From assembly GCA_963836265.1 (NCBI GenBank), contig CAWIIO010000003.1:186001-250000 (forward strand): a DNA stretch of 64,000 bases, read 5' to 3'. This DNA is from CAIWHR01 sp963836265 (lineage in GTDB: Bacteria > Pseudomonadota > Gammaproteobacteria > Burkholderiales > Casimicrobiaceae). A model generated the notes under the pieces. That model made no database searches. It saw only the letters and a list, made by a program, of their open reading frames with translations, and was not told the DNA's origin. The position numbers and the translations under genes are program-made. Below, in pieces: positions 47,650 through 56,197 of this stretch (position 1 is the stretch's first letter; every line of letters begins with the position of its first letter).

Positions 47650-47865
47650 ATGTTGCGACGCCTCATCACCTCCTACGCTTTGCCCGTTGCCCTGATCTCT
47701 CTAGTGGCATCTCGGGCGGCGCCCGCCGATCTGACGGTCGGGTTCGGCGCCGACGTCGCGACGTTTGATCCGCGCTATCACTCGACGCGTGACGGCATCA
47801 CCTGCGCGCCGCGCATCGACGACTACACGCCGGCGTGGAAATTCGAGCCGGGGTCCGCCAAATGA
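47650..47865 (+). pseudogene. ABC peptide/solute-binding protein remnant with internal deletion
   Basis: The 71-aa product has the signal peptide (ITSYALPVALISLVASRAAP) and first mature residues of a DppA/OppA-type binding protein (DLTVGFGADVATFDPRYHS). It is joined directly to what looks like the family's C-terminus (APRIDDYTPAWKFEPGSAK). Roughly 400 central residues of a normal binding protein are missing. No permease or ATPase genes follow. Its stop overlaps the aldehyde dehydrogenase ATG (ATGA), so it may now act only as a translational lead-in. This is the second in-frame internally deleted gene within 2.5 kb. Confidence 0.68.
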
Positions 47866-49331
47866 ACGCCCCGCATCCGTCTGCTGCGGTCACGACGCCC
47901 GCCGAGCATTTCATCGGCAACCGCTGGGTCGCACCGGCGAGCGGGGCGACGCTGCCGATGATCGATCCATCCGACGGCAGCTCGTTTGCGGCAATCGCGT
48001 TCGGCACCGCCGAGGATGTCGACTGCGCCGTGCGGGCGGCACGGCACGCGCACGACGGCATCTGGGGTCGGCTCGCTCCCGTCGAGAGAGGGCGCCTGCT
48101 CGCCAAGCTCTCGCGTGCCATCGTCGACCACGCGGACGTGCTCGCGCAAGTCGAAGCGCGCGATTGCGGGAAGCCGCTCGCGCAGGCACGCGCCGACGTC
48201 GCGGCGTGCGCGCGCTACTTCGAGTTCTACGGCGGCGCGTGCGACAAGTTACACGGCGAGACGATCCCGTATCCGCCCGGATACTCGGTGTTGACGTGGC
48301 GCGAACCGCATGGCGTGACCGGCCACATCATTCCGTGGAACTACCCGCTGCAGATTTTCGGGCGGTCGGTCGGGGGCGCCCTCGCGGCCGGCAACGCGTG
48401 CGTGGTCAAGCCCGCGGAGGACGCCTGCCTCTCAGTGCTTCGCGTGGCGGAGCTGGCGGCAGGCGTCGGCTTTCCCGAGGGCGCGCTCAACATCGTTACC
48501 GGACTCGGGCGCGAGGCGGGCGCAGCGCTCGCCGCGCACCGCGGAATCGATCACCTGTCGTTCACCGGTTCGCCGCCGACCGGCGCCTGGGTGGCGGGCG
48601 AGGCCGCGAAGCGACATTGCCCGGTGACGCTGGAACTGGGCGGCAAGGGCCCGCAAATCGTATTCGCCGATGCCGACCTCGATGCCGCACTGCCGGTGAT
48701 TGTCAACGCGATCGTGCAAAACGCGGGGCAGACCTGCTCGGCCGGGAGCCGGCTCCTGGTCGAAAAAACACGCTACGACGAGGTGCTCGCGAGACTCGGC
48801 GCGCGGTTTGCCGCACTGAAGGTCGGGCCGGCGCTCGCCGACCTCGACTGCGGGCCCCTGATCCGCGCGGGGCAACTGGCGCGGGTCCGCGGCTTCCTGG
48901 CCGAAGCCGAGCGGGATGGTTTCGCGACGGTGGCGAAGGGTGAAATCGTCGCCGACGCCCCGCCAACCGGCTACTACGTCGAGCCGCGCCTGTTGCGCGA
49001 CGTCGTGCCGTCGTGCCGGCTGGGTTGCGAGGAGGTGTTCGGCCCCGTGCTGGCCGCACTGTCCTTCGTCGACGAAGCCGACGCGATTCGCGTCGCCAAC
49101 GGGACCGAATTCGGCTTGGTCGCGGGTGTTTGGACGCGCGACGGCGGACGGCAATTGCGGATGGCGCATGCGATCCGGAGCGGACAGGTGTTCGTCAACA
49201 ATTACGGCGCCGGCGGCGGCGTCGAATTGCCGTTCGGCGGAGTGAAATCGTCTGGCTATGGCCGAGAAAAGGGGTTCGAAGCGTTGTACGGCTTCACGGT
49301 CCTGAAGACCGTCGTGCTTCTTCACGGCTAA
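47862..49331 (+). CDS. NAD(P)-dependent aldehyde dehydrogenase
   Basis: The 489-aa protein has complete ALDH motifs: GHIIPWNYPLQIFGRSVGGA, the catalytic Glu in TLELGGKGPQIVFADADLD, the nucleophile Cys in NAGQTCSAGSRLLVEK, and EEVFGPVLAALSF near the C-terminus. The overall form resembles betaine/aminobutyraldehyde or general aliphatic aldehyde dehydrogenases; the substrate is unknown. It starts on the stop of the binding-protein remnant and is followed after 90 nt by an SDR gene, so an alcohol-to-acid oxidation pair is plausible. Confidence 0.92.
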   Translation: MNAPHPSAAVTTPAEHFIGNRWVAPASGATLPMIDPSDGSSFAAIAFGTAEDVDCAVRAARHAHDGIWGRLAPVERGRLLAKLSRAIVDHADVLAQVEARDCGKPLAQARADVAACARYFEFYGGACDKLHGETIPYPPGYSVLTWREPHGVTGHIIPWNYPLQIFGRSVGGALAAGNACVVKPAEDACLSVLRVAELAAGVGFPEGALNIVTGLGREAGAALAAHRGIDHLSFTGSPPTGAWVAGEAAKRHCPVTLELGGKGPQIVFADADLDAALPVIVNAIVQNAGQTCSAGSRLLVEKTRYDEVLARLGARFAALKVGPALADLDCGPLIRAGQLARVRGFLAEAERDGFATVAKGEIVADAPPTGYYVEPRLLRDVVPSCRLGCEEVFGPVLAALSFVDEADAIRVANGTEFGLVAGVWTRDGGRQLRMAHAIRSGQVFVNNYGAGGGVELPFGGVKSSGYGREKGFEALYGFTVLKTVVLLHG

Positions 49332-49421
49332 AGAGCGATCGCCAGCCTTTGCTTCGCGCTGCATGCACCGGATTCCGCAACATCGACCGCGGGCGCACGG
49401 CCGAGGCGCGCTGAGGGACCG

Positions 49422-50177
49422 GTGAGACTTGCGGACAAGATCGCCATCGTCACCGGCGCGGCGTCCGGATTCGGCGAGGGCATCGCCGGCCGCTATGCGC
49501 AGGAAGGCGCCGCGGTCGTCGTCAACGATATCGACGTCGCCAACGGCGAGCGAGTCGTCCGCGACGTCGCTGCGGCGGGCGGCCGCGCGAAGTTCTGCGC
49601 GGGCGACGTGTCGAAGGACGCCGACGTTGCGCGGCTCGTCGCATTCGCCCTCGAAGGCTTCGGCGGTCTCGACATCGTGGTCAACAACGCCGGCACCACG
49701 CATCGCAATCAGCCGATGCTCGAGGTGACCGAGGACGAGTTCGACCGGATCTACCGCGTCAACGTCAAAAGTCTCTACCTCACCGCGAAGCACGCGGTCC
49801 CGCACTTCCGCACGAAGCGCAACGGCGTGTTCATCACCATCGCATCGACCGCTGGCGTGCGCCCGCGGCCCGGCCTCACCTGGTACAACGGCAGCAAGGG
49901 CGCGGCGATCACGACATCGCGGTCGATGGCGGCCGAGCTCGCCAAGGACAACATCCGCGTCAATGTCATCAATCCCGTAGCGGGCGAGACGGCGATGCTC
50001 GCCGATTTCATGGGCGAAGACACGCCGGAGATGCGCGCGAAGTTCGTCGCGACCATTCCGCTCGGCCGCCTGTCGCTGCCGACCGACATCGCGACGGCCG
50101 CGGTCTTCTTCGCCTCCGACGAGGCGGCGTTCATCACCGGCGCTTGCCTGGAGGTCGACGGAGGGCGGTGCGTTTGA
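49422..50177 (+). CDS. SDR-family oxidoreductase
   Basis: The 251-aa protein has the Rossmann signature IAIVTGAASGFGEGIAGRYA, NNAG in GGLDIVVNNAGTTHRN, the catalytic Ser in FITIASTAGVRPRPG and Tyr-x3-Lys in LTWYNGSKGAAITTSRS. The C-terminus SDEAAFITGACLEVDGGRCV is the classical 3-oxoacyl-ACP reductase/glucose-1-dehydrogenase ending. It would reduce or oxidise an alcohol/ketone with NAD(P). The start is a GTG at 49422 after GAGGGACC. A TetR gene follows on the same strand. Confidence 0.92.
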   Translation: MRLADKIAIVTGAASGFGEGIAGRYAQEGAAVVVNDIDVANGERVVRDVAAAGGRAKFCAGDVSKDADVARLVAFALEGFGGLDIVVNNAGTTHRNQPMLEVTEDEFDRIYRVNVKSLYLTAKHAVPHFRTKRNGVFITIASTAGVRPRPGLTWYNGSKGAAITTSRSMAAELAKDNIRVNVINPVAGETAMLADFMGEDTPEMRAKFVATIPLGRLSLPTDIATAAVFFASDEAAFITGACLEVDGGRCV

Positions 50178-50290
50178 CGCTGCGCCAGGAGTCGCCCGCC
50201 CCTTGGCACGGCGAGCAGGCCGGAGTCGAGGTCGCGGCGGGATCGGGAATCCATGGGCATGGGATTCTCGATCTTGCATGGTATGTTATA

Positions 50291-50296
50291 TATAAT
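50291..50296 (+). promoter_or_regulatory. Candidate -10 box before the TetR gene
   Basis: TATAAT lies in an unusually AT-rich island (50283-50304), 12 nt before the ATG at 50309. The predicted transcript would be nearly leaderless. No matching -35 hexamer was found. Confidence 0.45.
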
Positions 50297-50308
50297 ATTA
50301 TACAGATA

Positions 50309-50941
50309 ATGGCACGCTACCCGACGGCACATAAGTTGCGGACGCGATCGCGAATTCTGGCCGCCTCCGACCGGCTGCTGAAGACGCGAGGCGTCGGCGC
50401 GGCGTCGATCGACGCCGTCATGAAAGGGGCAGGGCTCACCGTTGGCGGCTTCTACGCCCACTTCGCGTCCAGGGACGCACTCGAGCGCGCGACGCTGCTC
50501 CATGGTCTCGACGCCAGCATGGACCGGCTGCTCGCCGCGCTCGCGCCGATCACCGACGATCGGGAATGGCTCGCGGCGCTGATCCACCGCTACCTGCACC
50601 AGGCCGACGAACCTGATCTTGCGTCGGCGTGTCCGCTGACGCTGCTGCTGCCGGACGTGGCGCGAGGGGATCCTGGGTTGCGCACGGCGTGGAGCGAGCG
50701 CACCGGCGCGCTGCTCACCCGTGTGGCGCACCGTTTCCCCGGGCACGCCGGGCTCTCTCCGCGCGAGGTTGCGATCGCCGTGTTCGCGAGCTGCGCCGGG
50801 GCGGTTGCCTTCGCGCGCACGATTCCCGCGCCGAATGCGCGGGCGCGGGTGTTGAACGCGACCGAGACGATGCTGACCACATGGCTCTCGCTCGATCGCG
50901 GACCCGCGGCCCCCGGCGTCAGATCACTCCGCGCCGCCTGA
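50309..50941 (+). CDS. TetR-family transcriptional regulator
   Basis: The 210-aa protein starts ARYPTAHKLRTRSRILAASD and has the helix-turn-helix GAASIDAVMKGAGLTVGGFY with AHFASRDALERA. The C-terminal half SACPLTLLLPDVARGDPGLR resembles TetR proteins that regulate short-chain dehydrogenase or CoA-pathway genes. It may control the SDR/ALDH genes upstream or the CoA-transferase genes that converge on it; its 3' end overlaps the CoA-transferase 3' end by 23 nt. The start is placed just after the AT-rich island. Confidence 0.87.
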   Translation: MARYPTAHKLRTRSRILAASDRLLKTRGVGAASIDAVMKGAGLTVGGFYAHFASRDALERATLLHGLDASMDRLLAALAPITDDREWLAALIHRYLHQADEPDLASACPLTLLLPDVARGDPGLRTAWSERTGALLTRVAHRFPGHAGLSPREVAIAVFASCAGAVAFARTIPAPNARARVLNATETMLTTWLSLDRGPAAPGVRSLRAA

Positions 50942-52109
50942 GGTCGTCGATTGCCGCATCGTCGTGCCCGAGGGTCCGCAGAACCTCGTCGGTGTGCTGG
51001 CCCAGGCGCGGACCGCCGCCGTCGAAGTCGCCGGGCGTCTCGGAAAGCTTGGGGACGACGCCGGGAACCTTGAGCATCGAACCGTCGGCAAGCCGGATCT
51101 GCCGGATCATCGCCCGTGCGGCGTAATGCGGGTCGGCGACAATGTCGGCGATCGAGTAGATTTTCGACGCCGGTACTTGAGCCGCTTCCATTGCAGCCAG
51201 GACATCGGCGGCGGGGTGCGTGCTCGTCCACGCCTCGATTTCGCCGTCGAGCCACTGTTGCTTCGCCGCGCGGCCATCGTTGTGCGCAAGCGACGCGTCG
51301 TTCGCGAGGTCGCCGCGGCCCATCGCAGCGCACAAGCGTCTGAAGATCGAATCGCCGTTCGCGGCGATCAGCACGTACGTCTCGTCGCTGCAGCGATATG
51401 CCGACGTCGGCGCGATCCCCGGCAGGATCGAGCCGGTGCGCTCGCGCACGACCCCGCACGCATCGAACTCGGGCAACATCGATTCCATCACCGAGAACAC
51501 CGATTCGTAGAGCGCGACGTCGACGACCTGGCCGCGGCCGGTCTTGCGCCGCGACTCGAGCGCCATCAGCGCGCCGATGACACCGTAGAGCGCGGACAAC
51601 GTGTCGCCGATCGACACGCCGACGCGCGACGGCGGCCGGTCGGGGGCGCCGGTGACGTAGCGGAGCCCGCCGACGGCCTCGCCGATGACGCCGAAGCCCG
51701 GACGCTCGCAATAGGGGCCATTCTGTCCGTAGCCGGAGATGCGCACCATCACCAGACCGGGATTTTCCGCGGCGAGCGCATCGTAGCCCATGCCCCATCC
51801 CTCCATCGTGCCGGGGCGAAAATTCTCGACGACGATGTCCGCGCCGGCGGCGAGCTTCTTCGCAATCGCCTGACCGTCGGGCTTGCGCAGATCGAGTGTG
51901 ACCGACTTCTTGCTGCGCGATTGCACATGCCACCACAGCGACGTGCCGTCCTTGAGGTAGCGCCACTTGCGCAGCGGATCGCCAAGGCCCGGCGGCTCGA
52001 GCTTCGTCACCTCGGCGCCGAATTCCGCCAGGACCTTGGCGCAAAACGGGCCCGCGATCAGCGCGCCGAGCTCGAGGACCTTAATGCCGGACAATGGCCT
52101 GGGCATCAT
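50919..52109 (-). CDS. CaiB/BaiF-family (class III) CoA-transferase
   Basis: The 396-aa protein has the family's N-terminal LSGIKVLELGALIAGPFCAK, then EVTKLEPPGLGDPLRKWRYL and the catalytic Asp region TGRGQVVDVALYESVFSVME. The motif PGTMEGWGMGYDALAAENPG is also typical. It would move CoA between an acyl-CoA donor and a free acid, with the exact acid unknown. It is translationally coupled to the SnoaL-like gene upstream (ATGA), and an HpcH/citrate lyase and TRAP genes lie on the same strand further upstream. Together they suggest uptake and CoA activation of a dicarboxylic or hydroxy acid. Confidence 0.92.
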   Translation of the reverse strand: MMPRPLSGIKVLELGALIAGPFCAKVLAEFGAEVTKLEPPGLGDPLRKWRYLKDGTSLWWHVQSRSKKSVTLDLRKPDGQAIAKKLAAGADIVVENFRPGTMEGWGMGYDALAAENPGLVMVRISGYGQNGPYCERPGFGVIGEAVGGLRYVTGAPDRPPSRVGVSIGDTLSALYGVIGALMALESRRKTGRGQVVDVALYESVFSVMESMLPEFDACGVVRERTGSILPGIAPTSAYRCSDETYVLIAANGDSIFRRLCAAMGRGDLANDASLAHNDGRAAKQQWLDGEIEAWTSTHPAADVLAAMEAAQVPASKIYSIADIVADPHYAARAMIRQIRLADGSMLKVPGVVPKLSETPGDFDGGGPRLGQHTDEVLRTLGHDDAAIDDLRRRGVI

Positions 52110-52534
52110 GCGTTCGCCGGGAGAAGGCCGAGCTGCTCGAAGAGCGAGAGTCGGTCGAACATCAGGTTGAACGAAACGTGCTTGCCGTCGCGGAATCGGA
52201 GGACCTGGATGGAGTCCACGCCCACCCGGCGGCCGGTCGGCGCGACGTCACCCGCGGGGCCGTGCAGAACTCCATCGTGCGTGCCGGCGAAGGTTCCCTC
52301 CTCGACGGCGACGTCGCCGATGATGTGAACGGCGCGGACATCGACACGGCCGTCCGGGAAGGCACTGAGCCAGCCGCCGTAGAACTCGACGCAGGCCGCC
52401 TTTCCCATTCCTTCCGCTCCGCCTGGCGCCACGAAAACCACGTCGTCGGCGAGCATCTCGGCAAACCCTTCGAGATCGTGCGCGTTGAAGGTGAGCGTCC
52501 CTTGCTCGAAGGCCTCGCGCGTCGTTGGGGTCAT
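52106..52534 (-). CDS. SnoaL-like (NTF2-fold) protein
   Basis: The 142-aa protein has the NTF2-like layout: FEQGTLTFNAHDLEGFAEML, DDVVFVAPGGAEGMGKAACV, EFYGGWLSAFPDGRVDVRAV and FRDGKHVSFNLMFDRLSLFE. SnoaL-like proteins may be hydratases, isomerases or binding proteins, so no reaction is assigned. AAGGAG precedes the ATG at 52534, and its stop overlaps the CoA-transferase ATG. Confidence 0.8.
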   Translation of the reverse strand: MTPTTREAFEQGTLTFNAHDLEGFAEMLADDVVFVAPGGAEGMGKAACVEFYGGWLSAFPDGRVDVRAVHIIGDVAVEEGTFAGTHDGVLHGPAGDVAPTGRRVGVDSIQVLRFRDGKHVSFNLMFDRLSLFEQLGLLPANA

Positions 52535-52637
52535 GAAGAATCTCCTTGAATCAGTTGAACCGGCGGCAGGGCCTTGTGACCGCCGTCGTGGCGAAACATT
52601 CCCGGCGCGCTGCTGGGTCGAGGCTCGGCCATTGACG

Positions 52638-53915
52638 TCAGCGGGCGTAGACCAGATCGCGCAAGGCCAACGACAGCCACGGCACGCAGGTGATCACCAT
52701 CAGGCATCCGAACACCACGAGCACGAACGGCACCAGCCTGATGACGATCTGGTCGAGCGGGATCTTCGCCACCGCGCACGCGGCGAACAGGTTGACGCCG
52801 AACGGCGGCGTGATCATTCCGAGAGCGAGGTTCACGACCATCACGATGCCGAAATGCACGGGGTCGATCCCGAAATGCGCGGCGACGGGCGCGAGGATCG
52901 GGGCGAGCACGATGATCGACGGCGAAGTTTCGATGAACATGCCGATGACGAAAAGCGCTGCGTTGACGCCGAGCAGGAAGAGCACCGGCGTCCGCAGCCA
53001 TTCGACGAGGAACGCGCCGATCCTCTCGGGAACCCCGGCGCGGGTGATGAGATAGCTGAAGAGCCCGGCGTTGGCGATGATGAACATGATGATTGCGGAC
53101 GAGACGACGCTCTTCCTCAGCACGCCGGGCAGATCGGACACCTTCGTCTCGCCATAGACGCCGACGCCCACGATCAACGCGTAGAAGACGGCGGCGACGG
53201 ACGCCTCGGTCGGCGTGAACACACCGCCGTAGATGCCGCCGAGGCCGATCACCGGCATCACCAGCGCCAATGCGGCGTGGCGGGTTGCGACCACGAACGG
53301 CAGCCTGTCTTCGCGATCTCCGCTGCCGTAGCCCCTGACGCGCGCGTAGACGATCATGAACGCCATCAGCGCGGCGCCGATCAGCAGCCCTGGGCCGAAG
53401 CCCGAGATGAAAAGCTCGCCGATCGAAACCTCGGCCGACACGCCGTAGAGGATCATCGGAATCGACGGCGGAATGATGACGCCCAACTCGGCGGACGTCG
53501 CCTGGAGTGCGGCGGCGAAGTTGGTCGGATAGCCGTGCCTGATCAGCGCCGGGATCAGGATGGCACCGATCGCGAACGTCGTCGCAATGCTGGAACCGGA
53601 CACTGCGGCGAAGATCATGCAGGTCAGCACGCAGGTCGCGGCGAGCCCGCCGTGGATCCCGCCGACGATCGACTTTGCGAACTCGACGAGGCGCCTTGAG
53701 ATGCCGCCGGATTCCATCAGGTTGCCGACGAGGACGAAGAAGGGGATCGCGGCCAGCGCGAACTTGTTGACGGCCGAGAACATCTCCTTCACCACGACCA
53801 GGAAATTGAGGTTCGCCTGCCATGTGCCGACGAGGCTCGCGAGTCCGATGGCGACCGCGATCGGGACGCTCGCGGCGAAGCCCACCAGCATCGTCAAGAG
53901 CATCGTCGACGGCAT
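52638..53915 (-). CDS. dctM: TRAP transporter large permease (DctM)
   Basis: The 425-aa protein has about 12 hydrophobic helices and standard DctM motifs: ALAAIPFFVLVGNLMESGGI, TCMIFAAVSGSSIATTFAIG, SAELGVIIPPSIPMILYGVS, GVFTPTEASVAAVFYALIVG and LALGMITPPFGVNLFAACAV. It moves the substrate using a sodium or proton gradient. DctQ lies immediately upstream and DctP about 3.2 kb upstream at 57117, so this is probably the same transporter. Confidence 0.94.
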   Translation of the reverse strand: MPSTMLLTMLVGFAASVPIAVAIGLASLVGTWQANLNFLVVVKEMFSAVNKFALAAIPFFVLVGNLMESGGISRRLVEFAKSIVGGIHGGLAATCVLTCMIFAAVSGSSIATTFAIGAILIPALIRHGYPTNFAAALQATSAELGVIIPPSIPMILYGVSAEVSIGELFISGFGPGLLIGAALMAFMIVYARVRGYGSGDREDRLPFVVATRHAALALVMPVIGLGGIYGGVFTPTEASVAAVFYALIVGVGVYGETKVSDLPGVLRKSVVSSAIIMFIIANAGLFSYLITRAGVPERIGAFLVEWLRTPVLFLLGVNAALFVIGMFIETSPSIIVLAPILAPVAAHFGIDPVHFGIVMVVNLALGMITPPFGVNLFAACAVAKIPLDQIVIRLVPFVLVVFGCLMVITCVPWLSLALRDLVYAR

Positions 53916-53926
53916 GGTGGGTCCGG

Positions 53927-54412
53927 CTACCGCAGGGTCCCGGGGTCGTCTCGGCGCGGCCGCCGACGATGCCCAGCAGACAGAAGGTCGCGCCGACGGG
54001 AAGCGCGAGATACGCCCACGTCATCGAAAGGGCTTCGAGCCCGCTGATCGTCTGGAAGCGGGCGCGAAACGCGTAATCGAAGCCGTAGCGGATCATGAAG
54101 CCGATCAGCAGCAGCGAGGCGATGGCGGTAAGCCAGTCAAGTGCGCGCTTCAGCGCGGGACCGCCCGCACGGTAAGCGGCGTCCACACAGACCATCGTTC
54201 CCTGCCGGAAGGCCGTCGGCGCGCCCAGGAACGCCATCCAGATCAGCGCGAAGCGGATCAGCACCTCGGACCACTCGGCCGGCTCGCGGAAGGACGAAGC
54301 GCGCGAAGATCTGGTAGAGCCCGAGGCAGGCCGCGGCCGCCAGCATCGCACATGCGAGCGCGAGCGACAGCGCGGTCGTCCTGCGCTCGAACGCGAGAAA
54401 GGCTCTGCGCAC
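53927..54412 (-). pseudogene. dctQ: TRAP transporter small permease (DctQ), two apparent frameshifts
   Basis: The protein starts at a GTG at 54412 (RRAFLAFERRTTALSLALAC, LGLYQIFARFVL) in one frame. It shifts at about 54288, where GCTTCGTCCTT is followed by an extra C before GCGAG. It continues as EPAEWSEVLIRFALIWMAFL and SMTWAYLALPVGATFCLLGI in another frame. It shifts back near 53960 to end in the original frame at the TAG at 53927-53929. With both corrections it is about 161 aa, the normal DctQ size. Two compensating single-base errors suggest sequencing error, or a recent lesion. Confidence 0.75.
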
Positions 54413-54580
54413 GCGTGGCTCCCGATTTTCGCGGCGAGCCGTGCCGGTTGGCGGCGGCAGTATAACCGCCCGCCCCGTGTACCCCGCATTCGCGGCGGTC
54501 GCAGCGAGACAGCCGGTGGGGTAGTATGGGTACCGCCGTAACATCGGACCACGAATCCGCTCGACTGCAAAGGAGCCCCC

Positions 54581-55003
54581 ATGAGAACCCCGTTTGCCAG
54601 CATCATCACCGCGCTCGCGCTCTGTGCCGTCGCGTTTGGCGCCGCAGCGCAGGACAAGGTCGTCTATCACTTCGACAGCGGTCTCGCGCAAGCCACCAAG
54701 GGCCTGCGCAATGTCCGCAATCACCTCGACGTCGATCCCACGGCGAAGATCATCGTCGTCGCCCACGCCGAGGGTGTGGACTTCCTGCTTGAAGGCGCGA
54801 AAACGACCAACAACCAGGACTTCGCCGCGCTGGTCAACGACCTCGAAGGACGCGGCGTGAAGTTCGAGATCTGCGAGATCACGCTCAAGAACCGCAACCT
54901 CAAGAAGGAGCAGTTCATCCTCGGGCCGAGCTTCACGCCGTCGGGCGTCGTGCGTATCGCCAACCTGCAGGCGAAGGAGCACTACGCGTACATCAAGCCC
55001 TGA
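54581..55003 (+). CDS. DsrE/DsrF-like secreted protein
   Basis: The 140-aa protein has a signal peptide (FASIITALALCAVAFGAAAQ) and a DsrE-like fold: KVVYHFDSGLAQATKGLRN, AKIIVVAHAEGVDFLLEGAK and DLEGRGVKFEICEITLKNRN, where a Cys follows the conserved position. Such periplasmic DsrE proteins are related to sulfur-relay proteins, but the role is usually unknown. AAAGGAGCCCCC before the ATG is a good ribosome site. It is on the strand opposite to dctQ and next to an IS110-family element. Confidence 0.82.
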   Translation: MRTPFASIITALALCAVAFGAAAQDKVVYHFDSGLAQATKGLRNVRNHLDVDPTAKIIVVAHAEGVDFLLEGAKTTNNQDFAALVNDLEGRGVKFEICEITLKNRNLKKEQFILGPSFTPSGVVRIANLQAKEHYAYIKP

Positions 55004-55017
55004 GCGTCAGCCGCGGC

Positions 55018-56109
55018 CACTGAGTAACCGTCTCCTTTGTCAAGAGGTGATGTGATTGACGTTGAACTTCTGCTGGTCGCGGACCATGGCGTTGAGGATG
55101 GTGATGAGCTTACGCATTGCAGCGATGAGGGCGACCTTTTTGAGCTTTCCGGCGGCGACCAAGCGCTCGTAGAAATGGCGAATCACTGGGTTATGGCGAG
55201 TGGCGGTCAGCGTCGCCATGTACAGCGCTCGGCGCAGCTCGAAACGCCCACCGCTTACTCGTCGGCGACCGTGCGTCGAACCAGAGTCTTGCGCGAATGG
55301 AGCGACGCCGACCAGCGCGCTGATCTGGCGGCGATTGAGCTTGCCGAGTTCGGGCAGATCGGCGAGCAGCGTCGCGCTGGCCACCGGGCCGATGCCGCCG
55401 GTCGAGCGCAGCAACGCATCGAGTTCGGCGTAGTGACTCTGCACGTGGCCAACCATCTGCGCTTCAACCTCATCGAGCTGTGCCTTGATCGCCGTAATGA
55501 GGGCCTCCACGCTGGGCCGCACCTTGGGCCGCGCCAGCCGCAGCCGCTGTCGCTCGGAGAGCAGCATGGTGGTGAGCTGACGGCGGCGGGTAACCAAGGC
55601 GGCCAAGTCCTGCTGCTCGGCCCTGGAGCGTGGACGCAAAAAGCGGGCGCAGTCGGGTCGGCGCACCAAGGTGGCCGCCAATTCCGCCAGGGCCTGAGCG
55701 TCGATGCGATCGGTCTTGGCAAGCCGGCCCATCGATCGGGCAAAGTCGCGCGCCTGCCGCGGGTTAATCACCGCCACCGGCACGTCGGCGGCCTGCAGCG
55801 CGCAGGCCAACGCCGCCTCGTAACCGCCGGTCGCTTCCATGACCACCAGCGCCACGCCCAGCGGCGCCAACGCGTGGACCAGCGCCGTATGACCATCAGC
55901 ATCGTTGGCATAGCGTGTGGCCGGAAGCTGGTCCGCGAGCGCTGCGACGTCGAAGTGTTTGCTTGCCACGTCGACCCCTACCACCACGGATGACTTGGAC
56001 ATGATCTTCGGATCCCTTGCTTGTGCATGCGCGCTCGCCGACGGCGGAGCGGGTAACCGTTCGGGCTTCGAGAAGACCAGCGCGGACTCCGTGCGCGATT
56101 TACTCAGTG
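55018..56109 (-). mobile_element. IS110-family insertion sequence, intact copy
   Basis: Ends are proposed from a 10-bp inverted pair, CACTGAGTAA (55018-55027) and TTACTCAGTG (56100-56109). The left end is 22 nt from the transposase stop, as in the copy at 27758. Both copies share TTGTCAAGRGGTG near the stop and GGGTAACYGTTCGGGCTT about 50 nt inside the other end. A direct repeat AGTAACCGTC at 55023 and 56208 marks an alternative outer boundary, which would leave ~205 nt of non-coding sequence upstream of the transposase. Confidence 0.72.
55040..56002 (-). CDS. IS110-family DEDD transposase
   Basis: The 320-aa protein starts MSKSSVVVGVDVASKHFDVA. It has the DEDD catalytic residues in GVDVASK, VVMEATGGYEAALA and KTDRIDAQALAELAATLVRR, and the C-terminal Transposase_20 region LVGVAPFAQDSGSTHGRRR with the conserved Ser. 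IS110 enzymes recombine without target duplication, guided in some members by a structured bridge RNA from the element's non-coding end. The frame is intact, so it is probably functional. Confidence 0.93.
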   Translation of the reverse strand: MSKSSVVVGVDVASKHFDVAALADQLPATRYANDADGHTALVHALAPLGVALVVMEATGGYEAALACALQAADVPVAVINPRQARDFARSMGRLAKTDRIDAQALAELAATLVRRPDCARFLRPRSRAEQQDLAALVTRRRQLTTMLLSERQRLRLARPKVRPSVEALITAIKAQLDEVEAQMVGHVQSHYAELDALLRSTGGIGPVASATLLADLPELGKLNRRQISALVGVAPFAQDSGSTHGRRRVSGGRFELRRALYMATLTATRHNPVIRHFYERLVAAGKLKKVALIAAMRKLITILNAMVRDQQKFNVNHITS

Positions 56110-56149
56110 ACGGGCTTACAAACCCGAGCCGACTCCAGGCTGCACGGTC

Positions 56150-56180
56150 CGGTCCAGTCGCCACAACGGCGATTGGACTG
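56150..56180. repeat. Strong hairpin between the IS110 copy and HpcH gene
   Basis: GTCCAGTCGCC (56152-56162) pairs with GGCGATTGGAC (56168-56178) with one G-U, and closing C-G and G-U pairs extend the stem to 13 bp around a 5-nt loop. It could be part of the IS non-coding RNA region or a 3' structure of the HpcH transcript; it lacks a T-run for rho-independent termination. Confidence 0.55.
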
Positions 56181-56197
56181 TACCGCGCCGGTCGACA

